Notes: a model not told the origin generated them from the sequence alone. A DNA stretch of 35,090 nucleotides from Bacteroidales bacterium (GCA_028691975.1 JAQUYF010000017.1:1-35090); one strand, 5' to 3'; numbered from the stretch's first letter, positions 1-8,123 are shown. Numbers and translations: made by a program.

Positions 1-38
1 TTACCAAGGAAGCGCTCTACCACTGAGCTACACTGGCC
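1..38 (-). tRNA. tRNA-Thr (anticodon GGT), 5' part only
   Basis: Read on the minus strand, the first 38 bases form the acceptor 5' strand, D arm, 5' anticodon stem CTTCC and loop TTGGTAA, giving anticodon GGT. The 3' half lies outside the window. It is the last member of the Thr-Tyr-Gly-Thr cluster, 3 nt after tRNA-Gly. In Escherichia coli and many other bacteria this order (thrU-tyrU-glyT-thrT) is followed by tufB, so elongation factor Tu is expected just beyond the left edge. That last point is inference. Confidence 0.85.
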
Positions 39-41
39 TTT

Positions 42-117
42 TGGAGCGGAAGACGAGATTCGAACCCGCGACCCTCAGCTTGGAAGGCTGATGCTCTACC
101 GACTGAGCTACTTCCGC
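42..117 (-). tRNA. tRNA-Gly (anticodon TCC)
   Basis: A complete cloverleaf is visible on the minus strand: acceptor GCGGAAG paired with CTTCCGC, D arm, anticodon stem TCAGC/GCTGA around loop CTTCCAA (anticodon TCC), and the T-loop GTTCGAATC. The 3' CCA is encoded at 42-44, which is not the case for the Tyr and Thr(TGT) genes of the cluster, where CCA must be added after transcription. Confidence 0.95.
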
Positions 118-127
118 AAAAAAAAAG

Positions 128-210
128 TGGGGAGAGCAAGATTCGAACTTACGAAGGCGTACGCCAGCAGATTTACAGTCTGCCCCAGTTGGCCACTTTG
201 GTATCTCCCC
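128..210 (-). tRNA. tRNA-Tyr (anticodon GTA)
   Basis: The minus strand shows acceptor GGGGAGA/TCTCCCC, an anticodon loop containing GTA, a long class II variable arm as expected of bacterial tRNA-Tyr, and the T-loop GTTCGAATC. The length of 83 nt without CCA is normal for a class II tRNA. CCA is not encoded. It lies 10 nt from tRNA-Gly and 26 nt from tRNA-Thr(TGT), so the four tRNAs are almost certainly one transcript. Confidence 0.95.
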
Positions 211-236
211 AATTTTATCAATCTTTCAAAAAAGAG

Positions 237-310
237 AGCCGATGGAGGGATTCGAACCCACGACCTGCTGATTACAAATCAGCTGCTCTGACCAACTGAG
301 CTACGTCGGC
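237..310 (-). tRNA. tRNA-Thr (anticodon TGT)
   Basis: The minus strand gives acceptor GCCGACG, D arm, anticodon stem GCTGA/TCAGC around loop TTTGTAA (anticodon TGT), and the T-loop GTTCGAATC. The 3' acceptor strand is CATCGGC, so one of the seven pairs is an A/C mismatch. CCA is not encoded. This is the first gene of the cluster, about 40 nt from the predicted transcription start. Confidence 0.93.
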
Positions 311-321
311 ATTTGCCTTTT

Positions 322-350
322 CCCAAAAAGAGTGTCGCTCATTTTTTGGG
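322..350 (-). other. Hairpin in the 5' leader of the tRNA transcript
   Basis: CCCAAAAA and TTTTTGGG arms about 13 nt apart, with a possible GAG/CTC extension inside, form a stem at the very start of the predicted tRNA transcript. On the minus strand no T-run follows, so it does not look like a terminator for the upstream dxs gene. It may stabilise the precursor or aid processing. Its function is unknown. Confidence 0.4.
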
Positions 351-354
351 ACTG

Positions 355-384
355 CAAATATATGCGTTTTCTACTAATCAGCAA
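355..384 (-). promoter_or_regulatory. Promoter of the tRNA cluster (Bacteroidota type)
   Basis: On the minus strand TTG (382-384) is followed after exactly 19 nt by TATATTTG (355-362) and then C. This matches the Bacteroidota primary sigma factor consensus TTG-N19-21-TAnnTTTG in both boxes. Transcription would begin near position 349, about 39 nt before tRNA-Thr(TGT). It is the only full two-box match I found in the window. Confidence 0.75.
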
Positions 385-411
385 AACTTTTTCACAAAAA
401 AATGCTTTTTT

Positions 412-2283
412 TTACTTTGAAGCACTCATAATCGCCTGAAAGATATTGTCGGTGTTGTAATTGCATTCAGTGTAAAGTTCTGATTGAGTACCCTGTTCGA
501 TAAATCTGTCAGGGATTCCAAGACCGGTCACTTTGCAATTGCATCCATTATCGGCCACATATTCCGATACTGCACTGTGCAGGCCACCTGTTAAAGATCC
601 ATCCTCCAGTGTGATGATGTGCTTAAATTTGGCACAAACTTCTTTCAAGACATCCGTATCCAAAGGCTTCAAAAATCTCATGTCATAGTGCATAACGGAT
701 AAGCCATTATCTTCGGCCATTTGTACAGCTTCGATTGCCTTATTACCGATAGCACCGATACTCAGAATTGCCACCTGATTACCTTCATGCAGCTTGACAG
801 CCTTTCCGATCTCAATTTTTGAAAATACAGCACTCTGCCATTTCGTACCGCTGCCATATCCCCTCGGGTACCTTATTATAGTAGTGCCGTATTCGGGCAA
901 TGTCGCCGAATACATAATATTGCGCAGTTCCAGTTCATTTAACGGGGCTGCAATAATAAGGTTAGGTACCGGCCTCAGACAGGCCATATCGAATACGCCA
1001 TGATGTGTAGCCCCATCTTCCCCCACAAGACCTCCTCTGTCAAAGCAAAGTACCACTTTTAGCTTTTGTAGTGCCACATCATGTATGATATTGTCGTATG
1101 CACGCTGTGAAAATGAAGAATATATGTTGCAGAAGGGGAGAAGTCCTTCGGCCGCAAGGCCTGCGGAAAATGTGACGGCATGCTGTTCGGCTATTCCGAC
1201 GTCAAAGGTGCGCTCCGGCATCTCCTTCATCATAATATTCATGCTGCAGCCTGTGGCCATGGCGGGGGTGATTCCCACAATTTTCTCATTTTGGCGCGCT
1301 AGTTCAAGTAAAGTCTCTCCAAACACATCCTGATAACGGGATACCTCTCTCTTTTTGGAGGTACGCTTACCGGTTTTCATATCGAATGTGCCGGGGGCAT
1401 GCCAGACGCTTTGATCCTCTTCAGCGGGTTTGTATCCTTTACCTTTGAGTGTAATGACATGGAGCAATTTCGGTCCCGTGATATGCTTCAATCTGGACAG
1501 AGTGGATACCATCTGCTCTATATTGTTTCCGTCTATCGGTCCGAAGTACCTGAACCCAAGCGAATCAAAGAGTGAGCCGGCCTCACTGTCTTTAAGAAGA
1601 CTTCTCTTGAGAGTCTTGACAGCTTTTTGGATATGTGCCCTCATGCGGCTTGCGCCCAAACGATCCCAAATACTCTTTTTGAGTTTGTTGTATCTTTGAC
1701 TGGTGGTGATCTTTAAAAGATAGTTGTGAAGCCCACCTATATTTTGGTCAATTGATATTTGGTTGTCATTCAGGATGACAGTCAGATCAGTCTTCAGCGA
1801 ACCGGCGTTGTTAAGGCCCTCGAAAGCAAGACCTCCCGTCATGGCACCGTCACCTATTACAGCTATTACGTGCTCTTTTTTGCCCTGCAACTGGGCAGCT
1901 ACCGCCATTCCTAATGCGGCTGAAATAGATGTAGAAGAGTGCCCCGTACCGAATGAGTCATATTCGGACTCGCAGCGCCTCGGAAAGCCGCTCAGACCTC
2001 CGAGCATTCTGTTCTTCTTGAAAGCCTCTTTTCTTCCGGTCAGAATTTTATGCGCGTATGCCTGATGCCCTACATCCCACACAACTTTATCATTAGGGGT
2101 ATCAAACACTTTGTGAATTGCAACCGCAATCTCGACTGCACCCAGGCTCGAACCTATATGTCCGGGGTTTTGGGAGCAGCACTCGATAATATATTCCCTC
2201 AACTCACGGCAAAGCTGTTCCAATTGGGCGTTGTTCAGTTTTTTTATATCTGCCGGTGAGTCGATGTTGTCAAGTATGGTCAC
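412..2283 (-). CDS. dxs: 1-deoxy-D-xylulose-5-phosphate synthase
   Basis: Dxs condenses pyruvate and glyceraldehyde 3-phosphate, using thiamine diphosphate, in the first step of the MEP isoprenoid pathway; the product also feeds thiamine and pyridoxal synthesis. At 623 aa it is full length. Visible motifs are the GHIGSSLG segment (41-48), GHQAYAHK (72-79), the thiamine diphosphate/Mg motif GDGAMTGG (144-151), the transketolase pyrimidine-domain stretch IAEQHAVTFSAGLA in the middle, and the C-terminal transketolase domain with EDGSLTGGLHSAVSEY. It starts 5 bp after the purA stop, so the two genes are probably co-transcribed. No clear terminator separates it from the tRNA cluster; only an A-run/T-run pair (about 395-413) follows the stop. 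Confidence 0.97.
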   Translation of the reverse strand: MTILDNIDSPADIKKLNNAQLEQLCRELREYIIECCSQNPGHIGSSLGAVEIAVAIHKVFDTPNDKVVWDVGHQAYAHKILTGRKEAFKKNRMLGGLSGFPRRCESEYDSFGTGHSSTSISAALGMAVAAQLQGKKEHVIAVIGDGAMTGGLAFEGLNNAGSLKTDLTVILNDNQISIDQNIGGLHNYLLKITTSQRYNKLKKSIWDRLGASRMRAHIQKAVKTLKRSLLKDSEAGSLFDSLGFRYFGPIDGNNIEQMVSTLSRLKHITGPKLLHVITLKGKGYKPAEEDQSVWHAPGTFDMKTGKRTSKKREVSRYQDVFGETLLELARQNEKIVGITPAMATGCSMNIMMKEMPERTFDVGIAEQHAVTFSAGLAAEGLLPFCNIYSSFSQRAYDNIIHDVALQKLKVVLCFDRGGLVGEDGATHHGVFDMACLRPVPNLIIAAPLNELELRNIMYSATLPEYGTTIIRYPRGYGSGTKWQSAVFSKIEIGKAVKLHEGNQVAILSIGAIGNKAIEAVQMAEDNGLSVMHYDMRFLKPLDTDVLKEVCAKFKHIITLEDGSLTGGLHSAVSEYVADNGCNCKVTGLGIPDRFIEQGTQSELYTECNYNTDNIFQAIMSASK

Positions 2284-2288
2284 TTCGT

Positions 2289-3557
2289 TTATTCGTTTCT
2301 AAATATGGTTTGTTTTCTATCCGGGCCTAAAGAGATAATGCTAATCTTGACTCCTGTTTCTTTCTCAATGAAGCCAATGTATTGCATAAACTCTGCCGGA
2401 AGATTATTGTCGTCTTTGGCCGAACTTAAATCTTTGTTCCACCCCTTGAACTCCTTATAAACAGGCACAATCTCAGCGTAAGTATCATAAGGTATCTGAT
2501 CGGTAGCTTTTCCGTTTATAAGATATTCTGTGGCGATCTTTATTGTATCAAAGGTATCAAGTACATCGGATTTCATCATAATAAGCTCTGTAACACCGCT
2601 TATCATAATGGCATACTTGAGTGCGACCAGATCCAGCCATCCCGTTCTGCGTGGACGTCCGGTAGTCGCTCCGAACTCGAATCCTCTCTGACGCAACTCT
2701 TCGCCGGTCTTATCAAACAGTTCTGTCGGGAACGGACCGCTTCCGACCCTTGTGCAGTATGCTTTGAATATACCATATACCTTGCCTACAGTTGACGGGG
2801 CAGCCCCAAGTCCTATGCAGGCACCTGCACATACGGTAGATGAGGAGGTTACGAATGGATATGAACCGTAATCTATATCCAGCATGGATCCTTGAGCACC
2901 CTCTGCAAGAATACATTTTCCATGCTTTAGCAGATCATTTATGACATACTCACTGTCTATAATTTCAAACTGCTTCAGATATTCGACTGCTTCCAGCCAC
3001 TCTTTTTCATTTTGATCGGCATCATACTGAAAATCATATTGCTTCAGAAATGCTATATGCTTATTTTTAAGAATATTAAATCTGTCAATAAAGTTTTCTG
3101 AAAGAGCATCACCCACTCTCAGACCGTTTCTCCCGGTCTTGTCCATATAGGTTGGACCAATCCCTTTAAGGGTAGATCCGATTTTTGACTTGCCCATGGC
3201 AGCCTCGTTTGCAGCATCGATAATACGGTGAGTGGGCAGGATCAGATGCGCCTTTTTGGAGATCTTCAGCCTCTTTTTGATTGGTACGTTGAGCTTTTCG
3301 ATGGCTTCACATTCCTGACGGAAAATAATTGGATCAAGTACAACGCCGTTACCTATGATATTGATGGTATTTTCTCTAAATACACCTGCCGGCACTGAGT
3401 GCAGCACAAATTTATTACCTTCAAAATGTAGAGAGTGACCTGCATTAGGACCACCTTGGAAACGTGCAATTACAGGATAGGAGTCGGCAAGTACGTCAAC
3501 TATCTTTCCTTTTCCTTCGTCTCCCCACTGGAGACCTAAAACGACATCAAGTTTCAT
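2289..3557 (-). CDS. purA: Adenylosuccinate synthetase
   Basis: PurA joins IMP and aspartate with GTP hydrolysis, the first committed step from IMP to AMP, in the cytoplasm. At 422 aa it has the usual length. The P-loop WGDEGKGK is at 11-18, including catalytic Asp13, and catalytic His41 is in NAGHSL, both at the same numbers as in the E. coli enzyme. KGIGPTYMDKTGR (IMP/Mg region) and the C-terminal TTGRPRRTGWLD segment are also present. It is the first gene of a purA-dxs unit; the 152-bp region upstream is shared with the divergent MFS genes. A near-match to the -7 element (TACCTTAG, 3584-3591) would give a leader of about 20 nt. Confidence 0.97.
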   Translation of the reverse strand: MKLDVVLGLQWGDEGKGKIVDVLADSYPVIARFQGGPNAGHSLHFEGNKFVLHSVPAGVFRENTINIIGNGVVLDPIIFRQECEAIEKLNVPIKKRLKISKKAHLILPTHRIIDAANEAAMGKSKIGSTLKGIGPTYMDKTGRNGLRVGDALSENFIDRFNILKNKHIAFLKQYDFQYDADQNEKEWLEAVEYLKQFEIIDSEYVINDLLKHGKCILAEGAQGSMLDIDYGSYPFVTSSSTVCAGACIGLGAAPSTVGKVYGIFKAYCTRVGSGPFPTELFDKTGEELRQRGFEFGATTGRPRRTGWLDLVALKYAIMISGVTELIMMKSDVLDTFDTIKIATEYLINGKATDQIPYDTYAEIVPVYKEFKGWNKDLSSAKDDNNLPAEFMQYIGFIEKETGVKISIISLGPDRKQTIFRNE

Positions 3558-3636
3558 TTGAGTAAGTGTTTTTAAATAACAAGCTAAGGTACGGCTTAAA
3601 TGTTAAATACTAAAATAAAAATGTAGCTCGGTAATT

Positions 3637-3672
3637 TAATTTTGTCGATTGTCATAAAATGCATAATTTTAT
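3637..3672 (+). promoter_or_regulatory. Candidate -7 element and inverted repeat before the MFS genes
   Basis: TAATTTTG at 3637-3644 fits TAnnTTTG, but no TTG lies 19-21 bp upstream. Just downstream, 7-nt arms ATAAAAT (3654-3660) and ATTTTAT (3666-3672) flank a 5-nt spacer and would overlap the transcription start, where an operator could act. The region is AT-rich and such repeats arise by chance, so this is a weak call. Confidence 0.3.
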
Positions 3673-3709
3673 CGGTTATTTTATCTGTTTGTAACTTATA
3701 ATTAAATTA

Positions 3710-5143
3710 ATGATAATGACTGAAAAAATTCAAAAACTATTGAACGACAGTCCCGTAGCACGTTGGGCGGCGTTGTTTCTTATTGCCTTCATGATGTTAT
3801 TCGGCTATATGTTTGTCGATGTGATGTCTCCACTGCAAAATCTTATTGAGGTGCAGCGTGGGTGGGGCCCAACCGTATTCGGTACTTATGCAAGTGCAGA
3901 GTACATACTTAACGTGTGCGGTTTCTTAATCTTAGCCGGTATCATTTTGGATAAATGCGGTGTCCGCTTTACCGGTACTCTTTCCGCTTCACTTATGGTT
4001 GTAGGAGCATGTGTCAAATATATCGGAGTTTCAGACTGGTTTCAGACAACCGAGTTTGCTGCATGGTTGGGAACATGGTGGGTATCAATGCCTGCAAGTG
4101 CCAAACTCGCCTCTTTGGGCTTTATGATCTTTGGTTGTGGATGTGAAATGGCCGGAATTACCGTTTCCAAGGCTATTGCCAAATGGTTTGATGGAAAGGA
4201 GATGGCCCTGGCGATGGGGCTTGAGATGGCCATCGCGCGTGTAGGCGTGTTTGCCGTATTTTCTATCTCTCCATGGCTGGCCAATATGGCACCCGTCAGC
4301 GTAGTAAGACCTGTGGCATTCTGTACACTTTTGCTGGTTATCGGCTTGATTTTCTTCCTTGTATTTCGAGTAATGGATGCCAAGTTGGATAAGCAGCTCG
4401 GTGCCGTAAAAGAGCCGTCTGCCGAAGATGAATTCAAAGTGAGCGATATAGGAAAGATTTTTTCAAGTAAGGTTTTCTGGATTGTAGCTCTACTTTGCGT
4501 ACTCTATTATTCGGCAATCTTTCCATTTCAGAGGTATGCGACCAATATGCTTCAGTGTAACCTGGGGCTTACTGCTCAGGCTGCGGCAAATGTGTTCCGC
4601 TGGTTCCCTATCGGAGCTGCAATTATTACCCCGTTCCTCGGCTCCTATCTTGATCATAAAGGAAAGGGAGCGACAATGCTTATGCTCGGCTCCATACTGA
4701 TGATCGTGTGCCATTTGACCTTTGCATTTTTGGTTCCTGCGACAGACAGTAAGATAATTGCATTTGCGGCAATCGTCATATTGGGTGTCTCTTTCTCGCT
4801 TGTACCTGCTTCTCTGTGGCCAAGTGTTCCAAAGATTATGCCTTCAAGGTATCTCGGAAGTGCATATTCGTTGATTTTCTGGGTACAGAACATAGGACTT
4901 TGCTTTGTTCCGCTTATTATCGGTAAAGTACTTGCCGCAACCAATGTAAACAATGCAGAAGTCATTGCTGCTAAAGCGGCGATTGATGCCGGTGCACAGG
5001 ACCTGATTATCCCTTACGATTATACGGTTCCAATGATCATATTTGCCTGCTTCGGTGTTGCTGCGTTGATACTGTCCATATATCTTAAATCTATGGATGC
5101 CAAAAAACACTATGGCTTGGAATTGCCTAACATTAAAAAGTAA
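3710..5143 (+). CDS. MFS transporter, MFSD1-like (copy 1)
   Basis: This is a major facilitator superfamily permease of 477 aa with about 12 hydrophobic segments in the inner membrane. After the fifth segment it carries KWFDGKEMALAMGLEMAIAR, and in the second half VPASLWPSVPKIMP and GSAYSLIFWVQNIG. The KWF-GKE-A-GL-AR pattern recalls MFSD1, a lysosomal dipeptide uniporter in animals; dipeptide transport here is inference only. A second ATG two codons downstream (3716) is an alternative start. A close paralogue follows after 24 bp, and the two are probably one transcript. The central cytoplasmic loop (about residues 225-245) is acidic (EPSAEDEFKVSDIGKIF). Confidence 0.85.
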   Translation: MIMTEKIQKLLNDSPVARWAALFLIAFMMLFGYMFVDVMSPLQNLIEVQRGWGPTVFGTYASAEYILNVCGFLILAGIILDKCGVRFTGTLSASLMVVGACVKYIGVSDWFQTTEFAAWLGTWWVSMPASAKLASLGFMIFGCGCEMAGITVSKAIAKWFDGKEMALAMGLEMAIARVGVFAVFSISPWLANMAPVSVVRPVAFCTLLLVIGLIFFLVFRVMDAKLDKQLGAVKEPSAEDEFKVSDIGKIFSSKVFWIVALLCVLYYSAIFPFQRYATNMLQCNLGLTAQAAANVFRWFPIGAAIITPFLGSYLDHKGKGATMLMLGSILMIVCHLTFAFLVPATDSKIIAFAAIVILGVSFSLVPASLWPSVPKIMPSRYLGSAYSLIFWVQNIGLCFVPLIIGKVLAATNVNNAEVIAAKAAIDAGAQDLIIPYDYTVPMIIFACFGVAALILSIYLKSMDAKKHYGLELPNIKK

Positions 5144-5167
5144 CGACTTATTATTAAATAACTATCT

Positions 5168-6589
5168 ATGAACAAAACAATTAAAATGCTCAGAGACAGT
5201 AAAAGTGCACGTTGGATTGCTCTCTCTTGTCTTGTTATTCCGATGTTTGCATCATACTTCTTTGATGATATGTTTTCGACTTTGTCGCATATCTTCAAAA
5301 CTCCTGAATTGCTCGCTTTAGGGTGGAACTCTCAGGATTTCGGATTTTATGCCGGTGGATATTCGTTCCTCTGTGTATGGGGAGGACTGATCATTTGCGG
5401 TATGCTCCTTGACAAATGGGGTGTTCGCTTTACCGGATCTCTTTTTGTGGGGATGATGACACTTGGGGCTGTTCTTGTAGCATACGCTATATCAGGCAGT
5501 TTCGCATCCAGTGCTTTGTGCCGCTGGATGGGTGGCTTTATGGCTAAACCTTCTTTAATACTTGCATACATCGGGTGTATGTTTTTCGGACTCGGCAGTG
5601 AAATTGCCGGTGTCGCGGTAACGCGTTCTATCGCCAAATGGTTTAAGGGAAAGGAGATGGCGTTGGCTATGGGACTGCAACTTTCTATCGCAAGATTGGG
5701 TACAGCTTTTGCTTTCGTACTTTCTCCGGCTTTGGTGGCAGCTCATGACCCTGATTTGCAGGGCATTGTCTATCCTTTTATCGAAACGAATAAACCCGCA
5801 CTGGTGGGCGTAGCTCTTTTGGTTGTCGGTGTGATTGTATGGAGCGTATTTATCTCAATGGATGCCAAGTTTGACAGGCAGACAGGGGAAACAGATAAGA
5901 AAGAGACTACCGAGGAGGATAAGTTCAAATTTTCCGATATCTTCAAGGTTTTGTCCAACAAGCATTATATCCTGATTTCTTTGCTTTGCGTCTTTTTCTA
6001 TTGCTGTATCATTTCGTTTAAGAAATTCGCGACATCTATTCTGATGCCACGTTTTGATATTGATGTCGAAGTTGCCAAGTGGATGGTTGCGATGATTCCG
6101 TTTTTTACGGTAATCTTTACTCCTTTGTTTGGTTCTCTGGTTGACAGGATAGGGAAGGCTACCACATGGATGATTACAGGGTCATGTCTGGTGTTTGTTG
6201 CTCACCTGATCATCGCTTTTGCCCCCGCAGGAGTTCCTTTCTACGGTTATTTTGCAATCTCATTGCTCGGCATAGGTTACTCACTTGTTCCCGCTGCAAT
6301 GTGGCCTTCAGTGCCGAAGATTATTCCGGAGAAAAATTTGGGGACTGCATATTCTCTGATCTATTGGATTCAGAATATGGGTATGTTGCTGGTTCCTATC
6401 TTTGTAGGTCAGATCTTCAACAAATATGTCGTAAAGGCTGTTATTCCAAATGAGATGCTTGCTGCCGTTAAGGCTGAGTATATCTTCATCGGTTTGGGAG
6501 TAGTTGCAATTGCTGTATCTATTTTGTTGGCCCGTTCTTCCAAGAAGAATCCTCAATTAGAGCTTGATATGCCTAACAAAAGGAAATAA
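5168..6589 (+). CDS. MFS transporter, MFSD1-like (copy 2)
   Basis: This 473-aa permease has the same layout as its upstream neighbour. Shared landmarks include SARWIAL near the N-terminus, DKWGVRFTGSL in the loop after the second segment, KWFKGKEMALAMGLQLSIAR, VPAAMWPSVPKIIP, GTAYSLIYWIQNMG and a C-terminal LELDMPNKRK tail (copy 1 ends LELPNIKK). The pair therefore comes from tandem duplication followed by considerable divergence. Both copies keep the central charged loop and the MFS core, so both are probably functional. The substrate is unknown; a paired or heteromeric carrier is possible but not shown. The gene ends just before a strong terminator. Confidence 0.85.
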   Translation: MNKTIKMLRDSKSARWIALSCLVIPMFASYFFDDMFSTLSHIFKTPELLALGWNSQDFGFYAGGYSFLCVWGGLIICGMLLDKWGVRFTGSLFVGMMTLGAVLVAYAISGSFASSALCRWMGGFMAKPSLILAYIGCMFFGLGSEIAGVAVTRSIAKWFKGKEMALAMGLQLSIARLGTAFAFVLSPALVAAHDPDLQGIVYPFIETNKPALVGVALLVVGVIVWSVFISMDAKFDRQTGETDKKETTEEDKFKFSDIFKVLSNKHYILISLLCVFFYCCIISFKKFATSILMPRFDIDVEVAKWMVAMIPFFTVIFTPLFGSLVDRIGKATTWMITGSCLVFVAHLIIAFAPAGVPFYGYFAISLLGIGYSLVPAAMWPSVPKIIPEKNLGTAYSLIYWIQNMGMLLVPIFVGQIFNKYVVKAVIPNEMLAAVKAEYIFIGLGVVAIAVSILLARSSKKNPQLELDMPNKRK

Positions 6590-6640
6590 TAGACATAAAC
6601 GCACGATCTCCATTGATCGTGGATCGCCAAGTACATAAAA

Positions 6641-6685
6641 AAGAGGGTGACTAAATTTACTTTTTAGCCACCCTCTTCTTTTTTC
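6641..6685. terminator. Bidirectional intrinsic terminator
   Basis: AAGAGGGTG (from 6641) pairs with CACCCTCTT (ending at 6677), extended by CTAAA/TTTAG across one mismatch. On the plus strand the stem is followed by TTCTTTTTTC; on the minus strand by a run of T. It lies between the converging MFS and ssb genes and can serve both. A smaller perfect hairpin, CACGATC-6 nt-GATCGTG at 6602-6621, sits just after the MFS stop but has no T-run. Confidence 0.8.
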
Positions 6686-6696
6686 TACCCTTGATG

Positions 6697-7185
6697 TTAG
6701 AATGGAAGGTCGTCCGGCTGATCTTCGCCACCGAATGAATCATTGACAGGTGCCTGTGCCGGAGCTGCCGGAGCTGCCTGATGTGCTGGTTGTGACTGTG
6801 CACTTACAGGTGCAGGTGCATGTCCGTATCCTGCTCCCGATGTCTGCTCATTGTCACTTTTCCTACCGAGAAGCTGGATAGAATCAGCTATAATCTCGGT
6901 TGTATAGCGTTTGTTGCCATTCTGGTCATCCCAACTGCGAGAACGGATGCGCCCCTCTACATAGATTTGAGTCCCTTTCTTGATATAGTTGCTCGCAAGC
7001 TCTGCAAGCTGTCTCCATGCCACGATATTGTGCCATTCGGTATTCTCTTTCATCTCTCCGTTTCTATCCTTGTATCGCTCTGTAGTTGCCAGAGTGAAAG
7101 TCGCAACGGATGCTCCACCCTCAAGGTGTCTAACTTCAGGATCCTTCCCTACGTTGCCAATCAATAATGCTTTGTTTAGTGCCAT
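6697..7185 (-). CDS. ssb: Single-stranded DNA-binding protein
   Basis: SSB coats single-stranded DNA during replication, recombination and repair and recruits partners through its C-terminal tip. The 162-aa protein has an N-terminal OB fold (about residues 1-107) starting MALNKALLIGNVGKDPEVR, with aromatic DNA-contact positions in the TEWHNIVAWRQLAE region and IYVEGRIRSRSW. A Pro/Ala/Gln-rich linker (about 115-148) follows, then the acidic tip DQPDDLPF, the conserved partner-binding peptide. The start is fixed by the family N-terminus. It converges on the MFS pair and shares their terminator. Confidence 0.96.
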   Translation of the reverse strand: MALNKALLIGNVGKDPEVRHLEGGASVATFTLATTERYKDRNGEMKENTEWHNIVAWRQLAELASNYIKKGTQIYVEGRIRSRSWDDQNGNKRYTTEIIADSIQLLGRKSDNEQTSGAGYGHAPAPVSAQSQPAHQAAPAAPAQAPVNDSFGGEDQPDDLPF

Positions 7186-7246
7186 ATCATTAAAATTTTC
7201 GCTAAAATTAACACTAAAAAGTGATAATGGAAAATTTATGTGAAGA

Positions 7247-7690
7247 TTATTCCTCTTTTTTCAGAGTAATATCCACATCTGTCAACGTCAATTTGCCTGA
7301 ATACCATGAACCGCTTTTGCCTTCAAACTGAATATCAGTGATATCTATGGAGTCTCTTTTAAATGTTCCGCCATTTAAATCGCCGTCCGTATCCATTGCG
7401 ATGATACGAAGGTGGGTTGCCGGCCACTCATCTCTGTTAAAGACATACCGGCCATCTCGATCTGTTGACAAGGTATCGAAGACACTGAGACCACTATTAT
7501 ATGTGCCGGTGTCAGAGACTTGTCCGATCACTACTTTTGCTCCGACAATCGGGGCACCTGAAGGCTGTTTTACTTTGCCGCTGATGTTGTAATCAGCATA
7601 CGGAGTGCCGTACATTACCTTCATGACGCAACTTGATACCCCCAACATTCCAAGCAGCAGTGCAAGTACTTTACGATAGATGATTTTCAT
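7247..7690 (-). CDS. Small lipoprotein of the rSAM-associated family
   Basis: This 147-aa protein has a basic N-terminus, a hydrophobic stretch and a lipobox VSSC with Cys21, so it is probably an exported lipoprotein. The mature part begins with MYGTPYADYNISGKV, followed by a carboxypeptidase-regulatory-like beta-sandwich pattern (SGAPIVGAKVVIG, DRDGRYVF). The YGTPYADY motif and this layout match, from memory, the Bacteroidota family named radical-SAM-associated putative lipoprotein, normally found beside a radical SAM gene. No radical SAM gene is in this window, so this would be an orphan member. It starts 28 bp after the DUF4377 gene on the same strand and is probably co-transcribed with it. 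Function unknown. Confidence 0.75.
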   Translation of the reverse strand: MKIIYRKVLALLLGMLGVSSCVMKVMYGTPYADYNISGKVKQPSGAPIVGAKVVIGQVSDTGTYNSGLSVFDTLSTDRDGRYVFNRDEWPATHLRIIAMDTDGDLNGGTFKRDSIDITDIQFEGKSGSWYSGKLTLTDVDITLKKEE

Positions 7691-7718
7691 TATTATTCTT
7701 TTTTATATAGTCCATAAA

Positions 7719-8123
7719 TTATTCAAAAGATAACGGCAAGTCGTCTGATATCTTTGCAATCTTTGATGTAACGTTGTTAAGATAGTATTCAGGCTCATGA
7801 GGCTCTTCTGACGGCTCTGCAGCTACTGACGTACCGTGGGCCAGGAAGCTCCTGACTGTAACTTCAAGGATGTATTCGTACCCGGGCTCATACTCAAATC
7901 CAATAATGTCAGCTGTGAAAGGCGTCCACCAGTGCATTCCTTCATCGGAACTTTTAATCGCCAGAGTATATGTGCCAAGTACGTCAGAGAAAACCCTTTC
8001 TGAAGCAATAGTAAACTGCACTTCTCTTTCGCTGTATTCCGGTGTGTCGGAATGCAGACCTGCACATCCGCATAAAGACATTACGCACAGCAAAAACGAG
8101 ATAATTGATAATTGTGTTTTCAT
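7719..8123 (-). CDS. DUF4377-type lipoprotein
   Basis: From ATG at 8123 the product is 134 aa: a short basic N-terminus, a hydrophobic segment and lipobox LCGC with Cys20. I prefer this start (or the ATG two codons earlier at 8129) over the longer reading frame up to 8246, because only the short form gives a normal lipoprotein signal. The C-terminal half contains MHWWTPFTADIIGFEYEPGYEYILEV as overlapping pieces (WTPF, IIGFEYEPGYEY), the hallmark of DUF4377, a family of unknown function in Bacteroidota lipoproteins. Paired with the next lipoprotein; a 16-bp palindrome lies upstream. Confidence 0.75.
   Translation of the reverse strand: MKTQLSIISFLLCVMSLCGCAGLHSDTPEYSEREVQFTIASERVFSDVLGTYTLAIKSSDEGMHWWTPFTADIIGFEYEPGYEYILEVTVRSFLAHGTSVAAEPSEEPHEPEYYLNNVTSKIAKISDDLPLSFE

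Noticed and set aside
91-291. 66-codon open frame on the plus strand
   Set aside because: It is antisense to tRNA-Gly, Tyr and Thr. The peptide GGIRTHDLLITN is the familiar product of translating a tRNA backwards.
6602-6621. Hairpin CACGATC-GATCGTG after the second MFS gene as a separate terminator
   Set aside because: No T-run follows on either strand, and a much stronger terminator lies 20 bp further on.
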